Of a stretch of DNA of 64,000 nt, positions 55,153 to 64,000 are shown one piece after another (position 1 is the first letter of the stretch; each line of letters starts with the position of its first letter). The notes under the pieces are model-generated. The model saw nothing but the letters and a program-made list of their open reading frames with translations, ran no database searches and was not told the DNA's origin. Both the position numbers and the translations under genes were made by a program. This DNA is from Shewanella japonica (lineage in GTDB: Bacteria; Pseudomonadota; Gammaproteobacteria; Enterobacterales; Shewanellaceae): contig NZ_CP020472.1 in the NCBI RefSeq assembly GCF_002075795.1, forward strand, positions 4,644,501-4,708,500, given 5' to 3'.

Positions 55153-57762
55153 GTGAAGTGGTTTAAACGAATACTTATTGCTATATTTAGCTTAACTTTA
55201 TTAGGAATCGGCACTATTGTCGCAGCCTATTATTATGTTTTGCCAGATTTACCGGATGTAAATTCCTTAAAAACGGTAAAATTACAAACCCCATTGCGAA
55301 TATACAGCGATGACGGTTTATTGATTTCTCAATTTGGTGAAAAAAGACGAGTACCCATTGAATACCAAGATGTACCCGAACAATTAATTAATGCAGTTTT
55401 AGATACAGAGGATGCTCGTTTCTTTGAACATAAAGGCATTGATCCTATCGGTATTGTTCGTGCTGCTATTATTTTGGTTACCACTGGTAAAAAAAGCCAA
55501 GGTGCAAGTACCATCACTCAACAAGTCGCTCGCGGCTTTTTCCTTTCACGTGAAAAAACCTATATTCGTAAAACAAAAGAAATCTTTTTAGCACTCAAAA
55601 TCGAAAAAGCACTTTCAAAAGAAGAAATTTTAACTCTTTATCTAAACCGTTCTTTCTTGGGGAATCGTGCCTATGGCGTAGGTGCTGCAGCACAAGTTTA
55701 TTATGGTAAAGATTTAGAACAACTGAGCCTGCCTGAAATGGCAATGATTGCTGGTTTGCCGCAAGCTCCATCCGCAGCAAATCCGATAAGAAACCCAGAA
55801 CGTGCCAAAACCCGCCGTAACTGGGTATTAAGCCGGATGCTAGAAAAACGCAATATCACAGAAGCACAATACCAAGAAGCCATTAATGCCCCGATTACAG
55901 CAAGATATCATGGAGCAGAAATTGATCTATATGCACCATATATTTCTGAAATGGCGCGTGAATACATGGTCAATAAATACGGCGAAGAAGAAGCCTATAC
56001 TAATGGCTATAACGTCTACACCACGATTTCATCTGACTTACAGTTAAAGGCACAAAGCGCCTTACGCGATAATGTTTTTGCTTACGACCAACGTCATGGT
56101 TACCGCGGGCCAATTGCCGAATTATGGACAGATGCCCCCATGTCCACCAGCGATATTATCACTAACTTAAAAAGCACTTCTTCGGTACAAGGTATTATGC
56201 CAGCAGCTGTACTTGCCATTGAAGAGCAACAAGCTACGGTGATGAATGCTAGAGGGGAAGAAATCACCTTAGAATGGAACGGGCTAAAATGGGCTCGTAA
56301 ATTTATCACCGATCGCCATCAAGGCACACCGCCAAAGAAAGCTGAAGATATTTTAGCTGTTGGCCAGAAAGTGTGGATAAGAAACAACGGCGAATATTGG
56401 CAACTTTCTCAAATTCCGCAAGTATCAAGTGCCACAGTATCACTTGAGCCAAGTGATGGCGCTATTCGTACGCTCGTTGGTGGTTTTAGCTTTACCCAAA
56501 GCCAATACAACCGTGTGACCCAGGCAAAGCGTCAGCTAGGGTCAAATATCAAACCATTTATATATTCAGCAGCGCTTGAAAAAGACTATACATTGGCAAC
56601 ACTAATTAATAACGCGCCAATTAATAAGCCAGATACTCGACAAGGCACCGCTTGGAGACCTAAAAACTCTCCAGATATCTACGGAGGACCGACGCGTCTT
56701 CGTATGGGCTTAGCGCAATCTGTGAACGTCATGTCTGTTCGCGCGATGAGGCACATTGGGTTAGATAACACTATCGATAAACTTGTGGAGTTCGGGTTTG
56801 ATCCTAATGATCTACCTCGAAATGAATCAGTGGCACTCGGCTCTCCTTCTGTAACACCTTTGCAAGTTGTTACTGCGTTTAATGTGTTCACCAACGGTGG
56901 TTACTTAGTGGAGCCTTACTTTATCAAGCAAGTCACCGACTCTTATGACAATGTAATTGAAGAAGCCAACCCTCTTTTAGCGTGTACGCCATCAGAAAAT
57001 GATAATAATGGAACTGATGACAATCTAAGTGATACAGAATTAACGTCTAATTCAGACGCAAATGACCCATTTGCAGCAATGGCAGCTGAATTTGCTAGCT
57101 CACAACAAGCTGAAGTTAACCAAGCAAATGACACGACTGCTCAATCAAGTGCTATTAGTCAATGTGGCGATGAGAATAGTCGTTATGCACCAAGAATTAT
57201 TACTGAGCAAACCGCTTTCCTTATCTCTGAGGCATTAAAAAGTGTTATTTGGGGTGGCGGTAATTGGAGTAAAGGCACTGGTTGGAACGGGACGGCATGG
57301 CGAGCTTCTCGCCTAATCAAGCGTCATGATATTGCTGGTAAAACAGGAACAACCAATGAATCTCGTGATACCTGGTTTAGTGGGTTCAATCCAACATTAA
57401 CGTCAACATTCTGGGTCGGCTTTGATGATCACAGCCGCCGTTTAGGTCGTACAAGCTGGGTAGCTGATGGACCTGAAAATCAGATATCAGGGGCAGAAGC
57501 AGGCGCCAAGACAGCTGGGCCTGGTTGGAATGATTTTATGAATCAAGCGCTCAAAGGCACTGAGGAAAAGACCACCATTCCGCCTAAAGGCATTATCTCT
57601 GCTCGTATTGATTTAGCAACGGGTTTATTAACGCGTAAAACTGATCACACAACTTCTTTTGAGTACTTTGTCGAAGGAACTGAACCGACTGAATATGCGA
57701 CAGAAGAAACCATTGATGACGATATATTTATTGAAAATCCAACAGATGATTTATTTCAATAA
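55153..57762 (+). CDS. mrcA: Penicillin-binding protein 1A (peptidoglycan glycosyltransferase/transpeptidase)
   Basis: 869 aa bifunctional class A PBP. A cytoplasmic tail and transmembrane helix (about 8-28) precede the GT51 domain with EDARFFEHKGIDPIGI and ASTITQQVARGFFL, an OB-like insert, and the transpeptidase with SxxK (GSNIK), SVN (AQSVNVMS) and KTG (AGKTGTTNES). It polymerises and cross-links peptidoglycan, stimulated by LpoA. The GTG at 55153 (protein begins MKWFKR) aligns with E. coli MrcA (MKFVKY); the frame to 55063 adds an unlikely extension. It has an Asn/Asp/Ser-rich insert around the 650s. Confidence 0.95.
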   Translation: MKWFKRILIAIFSLTLLGIGTIVAAYYYVLPDLPDVNSLKTVKLQTPLRIYSDDGLLISQFGEKRRVPIEYQDVPEQLINAVLDTEDARFFEHKGIDPIGIVRAAIILVTTGKKSQGASTITQQVARGFFLSREKTYIRKTKEIFLALKIEKALSKEEILTLYLNRSFLGNRAYGVGAAAQVYYGKDLEQLSLPEMAMIAGLPQAPSAANPIRNPERAKTRRNWVLSRMLEKRNITEAQYQEAINAPITARYHGAEIDLYAPYISEMAREYMVNKYGEEEAYTNGYNVYTTISSDLQLKAQSALRDNVFAYDQRHGYRGPIAELWTDAPMSTSDIITNLKSTSSVQGIMPAAVLAIEEQQATVMNARGEEITLEWNGLKWARKFITDRHQGTPPKKAEDILAVGQKVWIRNNGEYWQLSQIPQVSSATVSLEPSDGAIRTLVGGFSFTQSQYNRVTQAKRQLGSNIKPFIYSAALEKDYTLATLINNAPINKPDTRQGTAWRPKNSPDIYGGPTRLRMGLAQSVNVMSVRAMRHIGLDNTIDKLVEFGFDPNDLPRNESVALGSPSVTPLQVVTAFNVFTNGGYLVEPYFIKQVTDSYDNVIEEANPLLACTPSENDNNGTDDNLSDTELTSNSDANDPFAAMAAEFASSQQAEVNQANDTTAQSSAISQCGDENSRYAPRIITEQTAFLISEALKSVIWGGGNWSKGTGWNGTAWRASRLIKRHDIAGKTGTTNESRDTWFSGFNPTLTSTFWVGFDDHSRRLGRTSWVADGPENQISGAEAGAKTAGPGWNDFMNQALKGTEEKTTIPPKGIISARIDLATGLLTRKTDHTTSFEYFVEGTEPTEYATEETIDDDIFIENPTDDLFQ

Positions 57763-57794
57763 ACCCTAAAATGCATCTATAAAATGTGAATGCT

Positions 57795-57830
57795 AAAAAG
57801 CCCTGAGTTAACTTAAACTCAGGGCTTTTT
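57795..57830. terminator. Bidirectional terminator between mrcA and argH
   Basis: AAAAAGCCCTGAGTT / AACTCAGGGCTTTTT: a long near-perfect stem with A and T runs, between convergent genes. Confidence 0.93.
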
Positions 57831-57867
57831 GTTATTACAGTCAAGGCTCAAACAATAAAGTAAGTGG

Positions 57868-59235
57868 CTACTTACCTTGCTTTGCAGCTAATGCTTGTTT
57901 AACTTGCGCTAATGATGTGCCACCTAACGCTTCACGCTTTTCTAAGCATGACTCAATAGTCAAACACTCATAAACATCATCACTGATAATTGGACTAAAT
58001 TGCTGTAACTCTGAAATAACCAAGTCTTCTAATGGTGTTTGTTTAGCAATCGCGGCGACGACAACTTCACCGACGACATGATGGGCTTCTCTAAATGGCA
58101 TACCTTTAGCCACTAGATAATCAGCTAGCTCTGTAGAATTAGCATAACCTTGCTGGGCAGCAGCGAGTGTTCTTTCACGGTTTACTTGTAAACCGCTAAG
58201 AACTAATGCGGCCATTTCAAGACAAATTGACCAGCTATCCATCACATCAAATAAGCCTTCTTTGTCTTCCTGCATATCTTTGTTGTACGCCAAAGGTAGT
58301 GCTTTCATTGTGGTTAAAATGCCCACCAAGCTGCCATAAACGCGGCCAGTTTTACCACGGATCAGTTCCAATGCATCTGGGTTCTTCTTTTGTGGCATTA
58401 ATGATGAACCCGAAGTCACTTCATCATCTAAGTCAATAAAGCCAGCCTCACCACTATTGAAGAAAATCAAATCTTCCGCCATACGGCTTAAATGCATCAT
58501 ACTAATCGATGCATCACTACAAAGTTCAATCACATGATCACGATCAGATACAGTATCTAGACTGTTTAACGTTGGAGCAGAAAAGCCTAGAGACTCGGCA
58601 ATTGCATGCCTATCCATTGGATAAGCGGTTCCCGCTAATGCACCACAACCCAACGGACAAGTATCTGCACGTTTCAATGCATCTTCAAGGCGACTAATAT
58701 CACGCTCAAACATTTCAACATAAGCCAAACACCAATGACCAAACAACACGGGTTGTGCTCTTTGTAAATGAGTATAACCAGGCATCACAGCATCAATTTC
58801 ACGTTCAGCTAAATCGATGAGGGCGTTCTTTAACTTGCGCAGTAATGTAAGTGATTGCTCACCCTCTTTTTTACACCATAACTTGAGGTCTGTTGCGACT
58901 TGATCGTTACGTGAACGACCAGTGTGTAATTTCTTACCTAAATCACCGACTTTGGCAATTAGTGACTGCTCAACAAAGCTATGAATATCTTCTGCTCCTG
59001 ACGCAATGATAGCCTCAGGTTTATCGGCGACTTCAGCCAACAATTCATTTAACGCAGCATGCAACTGTTCACATTCTTGTTGCGTTAAAATACCGACAGA
59101 AGTAATAGCGCTAGCCCATGCAATTGAACCCACAATGTCTTCTTCAATTAAGCGATAATCTACTGGTAATGAATCATTAAATAATTTGAATAATGCACTG
59201 CTTTCTTGACTGAATCTTCCGCCCCATAACGCCAT
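57868..59235 (-). CDS. argH: Argininosuccinate lyase
   Basis: 455 aa fumarase/aspartase-superfamily enzyme: argininosuccinate to arginine plus fumarate. Seen: LWGGRFSQESSALFKLFNDS, HTGRSRNDQVATDLKLW, the catalytic loop SGSSLMPQKKNPDALELIRGK and TAYPMDRH. Last gene of the argCBFGH series. A terminator-like hairpin lies 37-65 nt upstream, so its expression may differ from argG. Confidence 0.97.
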   Translation of the reverse strand: MALWGGRFSQESSALFKLFNDSLPVDYRLIEEDIVGSIAWASAITSVGILTQQECEQLHAALNELLAEVADKPEAIIASGAEDIHSFVEQSLIAKVGDLGKKLHTGRSRNDQVATDLKLWCKKEGEQSLTLLRKLKNALIDLAEREIDAVMPGYTHLQRAQPVLFGHWCLAYVEMFERDISRLEDALKRADTCPLGCGALAGTAYPMDRHAIAESLGFSAPTLNSLDTVSDRDHVIELCSDASISMMHLSRMAEDLIFFNSGEAGFIDLDDEVTSGSSLMPQKKNPDALELIRGKTGRVYGSLVGILTTMKALPLAYNKDMQEDKEGLFDVMDSWSICLEMAALVLSGLQVNRERTLAAAQQGYANSTELADYLVAKGMPFREAHHVVGEVVVAAIAKQTPLEDLVISELQQFSPIISDDVYECLTIESCLEKREALGGTSLAQVKQALAAKQGK

Positions 59236-59271
59236 GTCGATACCCTCTTTTCAATTCTTATCTGTTTACAA

Positions 59272-59294
59272 AAACGGGGCTTGCTGCCCCGTTT
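59272..59294 (-). terminator. Intra-operon terminator/attenuator between argG and argH
   Basis: On the minus strand AAACGGGGC-AGCAA-GCCCCGTTT followed by TTG: a 9-bp GC-rich stem with a short T run, lying in the 82-bp gap between argG and argH in the direction of transcription. Confidence 0.75.
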
Positions 59295-59317
59295 ATTTTT
59301 CATATTAATTAACAGGT

Positions 59318-60538
59318 CTACTTACTATTAAGTGCTCTGATGCGACTTGATAAAGAATAAAGACGGATAAAGCCTTCTGCATCTTTTTGATCATAAACAT
59401 CATCATCACCAAATGTGGCAAATTCTTCAGAATATAGGCTGTTTGGAGAACGCTTTTTCATGACACTCGCTTGACCTTTGTATAACTTAACGACCACTTC
59501 ACCATTCACTAATTCCGCTAAAGATTCAGATGCAGCTAAAAGTGAATTACATAAAGGGGTAAACCAACGGCCGTCATACACAAGGTGGGCCATTTGAGCG
59601 CCAACTTGCTCTCTCCATTCACGACTAGTTTTATCTAATACCAGCTCTTCTATCGCACGAAGACCAGCAAACATCACTGTTCCACCTGGCGTTTCATAAC
59701 AACCACGAGATTTCATGCCCACTAAACGGTTTTCAGTTATATCAATACGACCCACACCGTGTGCCGCCGCTACCTCGTTTAATTGCATTAATGCTGCATA
59801 TGGCGATAACGCAACACCGTCAACATGAGTCACACGACCATTCTCTATACTTAGTGCAACGTATTCTGGCGTATTAGGCGCATCTTCTGGCGCAACAGTC
59901 ATAGTCCATACTTCTTTACTTGGCTCGTTCCAAGGATCTTCTAACTCACCACCTTCATGTGAAATGTGCCAAGCATTAGCATCACGGCTATAAATTTTAG
60001 TTGCAGAAGCTGTTGTCTCAATATTTCTTTCAGCTAAGTAATCAAGCAAGTCTTCACGACTTACCATTGACCATTCACGCCACGGTGCTATCACTTTTAA
60101 ATCTGGTGCCAGCGCAGCAAAGCATCCTTCAAAACGGACTTGGTCATTACCTTTACCTGTACATCCATGACATACCGCATCAGCACCCACTTTACGTGCA
60201 ACTTCAACTTGCGCCTTGGCAATAATAGGACGTGCCATTGACGTACCTAATAGGTAAGTACCTTCATAAATCGCCCCTGTTGCAATGGTAGGGTAGATAT
60301 AGTCGGCCACCAGCTCTTCTTTTAAATCAACGATGTAACATTCAGAAGCGCCTGACGCTATGGCTTTTTCATGTAAGCCTTCAAGCTCCGCATCGCCTTG
60401 ACCAACGTCGGCACAAAAGGCAACAATTTCACAATTATCATAGGTTTCTTTTAACCAAGGGATAATGGCCGAAGTGTCCAATCCACCTGAATACGCTAAT
60501 ACGACTTTTTTAATGCTTGGTTGTTGTTCAATAGACAT
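59318..60538 (-). CDS. argG: Argininosuccinate synthase
   Basis: 406 aa. The ATP pyrophosphatase motif LAYSGGLDTSAIIPWL, with CHGCTGKGNDQVRFE and IARPIIAK-type segments, marks the type I synthase that joins citrulline and aspartate. It lies 75 nt after argF and is followed by a hairpin before argH. Confidence 0.97.
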   Translation of the reverse strand: MSIEQQPSIKKVVLAYSGGLDTSAIIPWLKETYDNCEIVAFCADVGQGDAELEGLHEKAIASGASECYIVDLKEELVADYIYPTIATGAIYEGTYLLGTSMARPIIAKAQVEVARKVGADAVCHGCTGKGNDQVRFEGCFAALAPDLKVIAPWREWSMVSREDLLDYLAERNIETTASATKIYSRDANAWHISHEGGELEDPWNEPSKEVWTMTVAPEDAPNTPEYVALSIENGRVTHVDGVALSPYAALMQLNEVAAAHGVGRIDITENRLVGMKSRGCYETPGGTVMFAGLRAIEELVLDKTSREWREQVGAQMAHLVYDGRWFTPLCNSLLAASESLAELVNGEVVVKLYKGQASVMKKRSPNSLYSEEFATFGDDDVYDQKDAEGFIRLYSLSSRIRALNSK

Positions 60539-60613
60539 CTTTAATATTTCCTAACATAAACTGGGTAAAGCCGATTCACTTACTGTATTAAAGCCAATCG
60601 ACGAAGTATTTTT

Positions 60614-61519
60614 TTAACCTAATAGCGTTACCAGTACTGCATTTTGTGCATGCATTCTGTTTTCTGCTTGTTGCAAAATAAGTGAACCTTCACCGTCAAC
60701 GATTTCTGCAGTCGCTTCCACTTCTCTATATGCAGGTAAACAATGCATGAAGTAATTAGCACCAACTTGGGTCATTAATGCTGTATTGACTTGGTAAGGT
60801 TTAAATTTGGCTTCAATCTCTTCCATTGAAGTGTTATCTCCCATAGAGATCCAAGTGTCGGTGTAAACCGCATCTTGCGGGCCCATTTCATTAATATCTG
60901 AGGTTAAAATAAGCTTGCCGCCATGCTTTGCAGCTAACGCTTGTGCTTCACACACCACTTGTCCATCAGGGAAATGACCCGGCGGGCAAACCACAGTCAT
61001 AGTGGCACCTAAAATTGCAGCGCCATACATTAATGAATGAGTCACATTATTACCATCACCTAAGTAAGCTAATTTCACGTTACTGATATCATCAAACTTT
61101 TCAGATAATGTCAGAAAATCAGCTAAGCCTTGGCATGGGTGGTATAAGTTACATAATGCATTAATCACTGGCACTGAAGCATGCTTAGCTAACCCTGCGA
61201 TAGTCGTATGAGAAAATGTTCTGGCAACAATCGCATCAGCCCAACAAGAAATATTAGTAGCAAAATCAGAAACCGGCTCACGTTTACCTAAGGCCCCATT
61301 TTGCTGATCTAAATAAACTGAATGGCCACCTAATTTATTAATGCCGATATCAAAACTCACTCTGGTACGTAAAGAAGGTTTCTCAAACAACATCACCACG
61401 CTTTTACCTGCCAAGGCTTGGTTATAATCAGCTGGATTTGCTTTAATCTTCTTAGCAAGCGCTAATAAATCAAGTAACTCTGTTTGCGATAAATCTTTTA
61501 TAGATAATAAATGTTCCAT
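60614..61519 (-). CDS. argF: Ornithine carbamoyltransferase
   Basis: 301 aa. Carbamoyl-phosphate site FEKPSLRTRVSFD (SxRTR), HPCQ and the ornithine-loop HCLPAYR. It makes citrulline. The ATG at 61519 has AGGAGT 9 nt upstream and lies 13 nt after argB; the open frame continues to 61579 into argB but has no homology. Confidence 0.97.
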   Translation of the reverse strand: MEHLLSIKDLSQTELLDLLALAKKIKANPADYNQALAGKSVVMLFEKPSLRTRVSFDIGINKLGGHSVYLDQQNGALGKREPVSDFATNISCWADAIVARTFSHTTIAGLAKHASVPVINALCNLYHPCQGLADFLTLSEKFDDISNVKLAYLGDGNNVTHSLMYGAAILGATMTVVCPPGHFPDGQVVCEAQALAAKHGGKLILTSDINEMGPQDAVYTDTWISMGDNTSMEEIEAKFKPYQVNTALMTQVGANYFMHCLPAYREVEATAEIVDGEGSLILQQAENRMHAQNAVLVTLLG

Positions 61520-61532
61520 TAGTGTGTTACTC

Positions 61533-62315
61533 CTATGGCTGAATTTGGGTGCCAACGGATTGTCCGTTTGATAAGGCAATTAATTGTTGAGGCTGTTTCC
61601 AAGATGCAACTTGCACCGGCTTCCCCATCCACTGAGCAACTTCTAATGCCGCTTCGACTTTGACTTTCATTCCTTTTTCTATCACGCCTTGCTGAACTAA
61701 ATCTGAAATTTGTTGTTGATTTAATTGATCAATTAACTCGCCATTACCATCTAATACACCCGGTACATCAGATAGAAGTACTAACTGACCTGCCACTAAC
61801 TTTGCTAAGGCCGTTGCTGCTTGATCTGCATTAACGTTAAGCATGTCACCTTGTGCTGAAACAGCAATTGAACTACAAATTGGCAACCAGCCTTGTGATA
61901 ATAAATAAGTTAAGTAACTCGCATCTTTCGGTGTCACTTCACCCACTAGGCCTAAGTTTTCATTTTTAACTACTGCATCAACGGTATTACCATCGGCTAA
62001 ACTCATACCAACGGCCACAATACCCGCCTTAATTGCAGCGGCCTGTAATAACTTGTTTGACGTTCCCGCCAATGCACCTACGACAATCGGAATTTGGTCA
62101 CTGGGAGTCACTCTTAAACCATCCAGTTTAATGGTTTCTTTACCATTGGCAGTTAATTGCTCATCGACTAAACATCCACCGCCGTGAACAAAAATAACTT
62201 TCTGGCCGTCAGACATCATGTTTGCAACAACGCCCATGAGTTCAGCCATTCCTGATTCTGATTGTAATAATGCACCGCCAACTTTTAGTACAATAACTGG
62301 GTTACTCTGTGACAT
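61533..62315 (-). CDS. argB: Acetylglutamate kinase
   Basis: 260 aa amino-acid kinase: VLKVGGALLQSESGM, VHGGGCLVDE and LSDVPGVLDGNGELI. It phosphorylates N-acetylglutamate. The length is that of the short, arginine-insensitive enterobacterial type. It lies 12 nt after argC. Confidence 0.96.
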   Translation of the reverse strand: MSQSNPVIVLKVGGALLQSESGMAELMGVVANMMSDGQKVIFVHGGGCLVDEQLTANGKETIKLDGLRVTPSDQIPIVVGALAGTSNKLLQAAAIKAGIVAVGMSLADGNTVDAVVKNENLGLVGEVTPKDASYLTYLLSQGWLPICSSIAVSAQGDMLNVNADQAATALAKLVAGQLVLLSDVPGVLDGNGELIDQLNQQQISDLVQQGVIEKGMKVKVEAALEVAQWMGKPVQVASWKQPQQLIALSNGQSVGTQIQP

Positions 62316-62327
62316 GATGATTCCCCG

Positions 62328-63308
62328 TTATAGGCCAAAGTGAATTTTAATGCACTGCAGGCCTTGGCTTGCAGCACCTTTCATTAAGTTATCAATCGCA
62401 CTCGCAACCACCAAGTAATTGCTTTGAGAATCATACTTCCAACCGACAATGCAGTTAGGTGTATTCACAACATCGTCCACCTTAGGGAATTGATTTTGTA
62501 AAACGCTAACTAACGGACTGTCATTGTAAACTTGATAAGCTTTAGCAATATCAGCTTCTGTAGTACCTTTCGCTAACTGAACCGTAATCGTGGCTAAAAT
62601 ACCCCGTTTAAAGTTACCTAGGTGTGGAGTAAAGATAACTTCTTGCCCTAAATGAGTGGCAATTTCAGGCTGGTGACGATGACCTAATACGCCATATGGC
62701 GTTAAGCTGACTTCACAAAAGCTAGTATGAAGCTGGGCTTTTCTGCCCGCTCCAGTAACGCCACTAACAGCATTAATGACAGGGTAAGCATCAGTTAGGT
62801 ATGGCGTTAAAGGTTTTAGTGCAGTTAATGACGCTGTTGGATAACAGCCCGGAACAGCAATCATTTTACTGCCAGCGATTTGTTGATGATTCCACTCTGC
62901 TAAGCCATAAACGGCTTCAGCAAGAACATCTTGCTGGGTATGCTCAAACCCATACCATTTAGGGTACTGCTCGATATCAGCAAAACGGTAAGCACCACTT
63001 AAATCAAAAACTGCTAAACCTTGCTTATAAAAATAAGCAGCTAATTCTAAACTTACTGCATGATCAGTCGCGAGCACGACGCCATCAGCTTCCTCTACAA
63101 TTGATTGTTTAGCATCTGCCGTTAGCGGAGATAACGACAACTTGATTTGCTGGTATGCAGGGTATAGCTCAGCAAGTGCCTTTCCTTTATCAAGACTGTT
63201 TTCTGATACATAAAGGCCTTGAATAGAAAGCGATGTATCGTTATCAATTAAAGCGGTGATTTGTGCACCGGTATAGCCACTAGCGCCAATTATTGCGATG
63301 TTTTTCAT
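62328..63308 (-). CDS. argC: N-acetyl-gamma-glutamyl-phosphate reductase
   Basis: 326 aa NADPH enzyme. Rossmann motif IIGASGYTGAQI, catalytic Cys in AVPGCYPTAS, and GHRHQPEI. First gene of argCBFGH and divergent from argE, with ARG-box-like sequences between them. Confidence 0.96.
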   Translation of the reverse strand: MKNIAIIGASGYTGAQITALIDNDTSLSIQGLYVSENSLDKGKALAELYPAYQQIKLSLSPLTADAKQSIVEEADGVVLATDHAVSLELAAYFYKQGLAVFDLSGAYRFADIEQYPKWYGFEHTQQDVLAEAVYGLAEWNHQQIAGSKMIAVPGCYPTASLTALKPLTPYLTDAYPVINAVSGVTGAGRKAQLHTSFCEVSLTPYGVLGHRHQPEIATHLGQEVIFTPHLGNFKRGILATITVQLAKGTTEADIAKAYQVYNDSPLVSVLQNQFPKVDDVVNTPNCIVGWKYDSQSNYLVVASAIDNLMKGAASQGLQCIKIHFGL

Positions 63309-63430
63309 TATATTGTCGTCTTTAGGTCAGTAAACTAGAGAAATAATTCGGTATATGAGCAGGGTGCTCGAGATTAAAACTATCGTCGAAGATAGTTTAC
63401 CTTGGGATCTGTTACAGTGAATTGAATCGC

Positions 63431-63450
63431 AATTAAATACATATTTATAA
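63431..63450. promoter_or_regulatory. ARG-box-like ArgR site 1
   Basis: AATTAAATACATATTTATAA resembles the ArgR half-box pair (TGAAT-WWWW-ATTCA with weak matches). It is related to the sequence at 63527-63546 in the same argC/argE divergent region. Confidence 0.5.
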
Positions 63451-63526
63451 TCTTTAATCTAATCAAGTTATGGTGAATGCCTTAGCTGTTTGCTAGACTA
63501 ACACAATAAATTAATTATGCAATAAT

Positions 63527-63546
63527 AATGAATACATATTTATTGC
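63527..63546. promoter_or_regulatory. ARG-box-like ArgR site 2
   Basis: AATGAATACATATTTATTGC has a good left half (TGAAT) and shares AATACATATTTAT with site 1. Its position 20 nt before argE suits repression of argE and argC by ArgR-arginine. Confidence 0.5.
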
Positions 63547-63565
63547 AAGCACTATAAAGGTTGCT

Positions 63566-64000
63566 ATGAATTCATTACCAGATTTAAAAAATGCATTTAA
63601 ACAGCTAATTGCACTCCCTTCGATCAGTGCATTAGAAGCTGAGCAAGATATGAGTAATCATGCAGTTATTGAGTTACTTCAATCTTGGTTTTCAGATATG
63701 GGTTTTAACTGCACTGTTCATACCGTGGCTGACAGCCGAGGCAAACAGAACTTAATCGCAACTATTGGCTCAGGCAGTGGCGGCCTGTTATTGGCTGGAC
63801 ACACTGACACCGTTCCTTTTGATGAAGGACGTTGGAGTCAGAGCCCTTTTGAGTTAACAGAAAAAGATAACCGTTGGTATGGGTTAGGTACCTGCGATAT
63901 GAAGGGCTTCTTTGCTTTAGTTATGGAAGCGCTGAAGTCGTTACCGCTTGATGAAATAAAACGTCCATTACATATTTTTGCTAGCGCTGATGAAGAAACC
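63566..64000 (+). CDS. argE: Acetylornithine deacetylase (3' end beyond the window)
   Basis: First 145 codons of an M20 metallopeptidase-family deacetylase that converts N-acetylornithine to ornithine. The metal motif AGHTDTVPFD (His, Asp) and GTCDMKGFFALV (Asp) are present, with the start of SADEET at the window edge. The ATG has AAAGG 5 nt upstream. Divergent from argC, as in many gammaproteobacteria. Confidence 0.95.
   Translation, partial: MNSLPDLKNAFKQLIALPSISALEAEQDMSNHAVIELLQSWFSDMGFNCTVHTVADSRGKQNLIATIGSGSGGLLLAGHTDTVPFDEGRWSQSPFELTEKDNRWYGLGTCDMKGFFALVMEALKSLPLDEIKRPLHIFASADEET

Overview
The window looks like a chromosomal stretch of a Shewanella-type marine gammaproteobacterium. 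The conserved right half (rnpB, rsmI-lpoA-yraN-diaA-dolP, trpS-gph-rpe, dam-damX-aroB-aroK, pilQPONM, mrcA, argHGFBC/argE) has the gene order I know from that genus. The left half carries multihaem cytochrome, Tat flavoprotein and porin genes typical of its anaerobic respiration. The genus is an inference from gene content and order; no species call is possible.

Layout. 0.1-6.4 kb: a porin, then a minus-strand operon of Tat flavoprotein reductase, tetrahaem cytochrome c and OprD-like porin, diverging from a GntR/FCD regulator. 6.4-11.9 kb: a two-component system followed by a lipoprotein that fuses two DUF1566 (Lcl-type) domains to a di-haem peroxidase; the same spaced direct-repeat box lies upstream of both. 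12-18.4 kb: an alkylsulfatase operon (sulfatase, two small proteins, HlyD-type fusion protein, FadL-type porin) diverging from a LysR gene across a striking palindromic operator. 18.4-22.6 kb: two tandem copies of a two-gene cassette (small protein plus beta-propeller-like protein). Each copy is bounded by a duplicate of the last 92 bp of the LysR gene, and a divergent middle block sits between near-identical flanks. 22.6-28.7 kb: a GDYXXLXY/DUF4401/DUF2157 membrane operon, a single-pass protein with a pilin-like tail, ribokinase and nucleoside hydrolase.

28.8-35.5 kb is a 6.7-kb genomic island inserted in the 3' end of rnpB (RNase P RNA). A 10-bp direct repeat bounds it. The original 3' strand of the RNA's P1 helix, with its terminator, is stranded at the far (left) end, while the island supplies a replacement P1 strand and a new stem-loop. 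The island encodes a tyrosine integrase, a serine recombinase, a zinc-ribbon protein with a possible HNH-like core, and a two-gene cargo: a zinc-ribbon YejK/NdpA-like protein followed by a membrane protein. I consider the cargo a candidate undescribed defence or mobile-element maintenance system.

35.5-64 kb is ordinary core genome: rnpB, rRNA methylation, peptidoglycan synthase and its activator, outer-membrane lipoprotein, translation and shikimate genes, Dam/DamX, the type IV pilus assembly operon, PBP1A and the divergent arginine biosynthesis genes. No tRNA or rRNA gene and no CRISPR array was seen.
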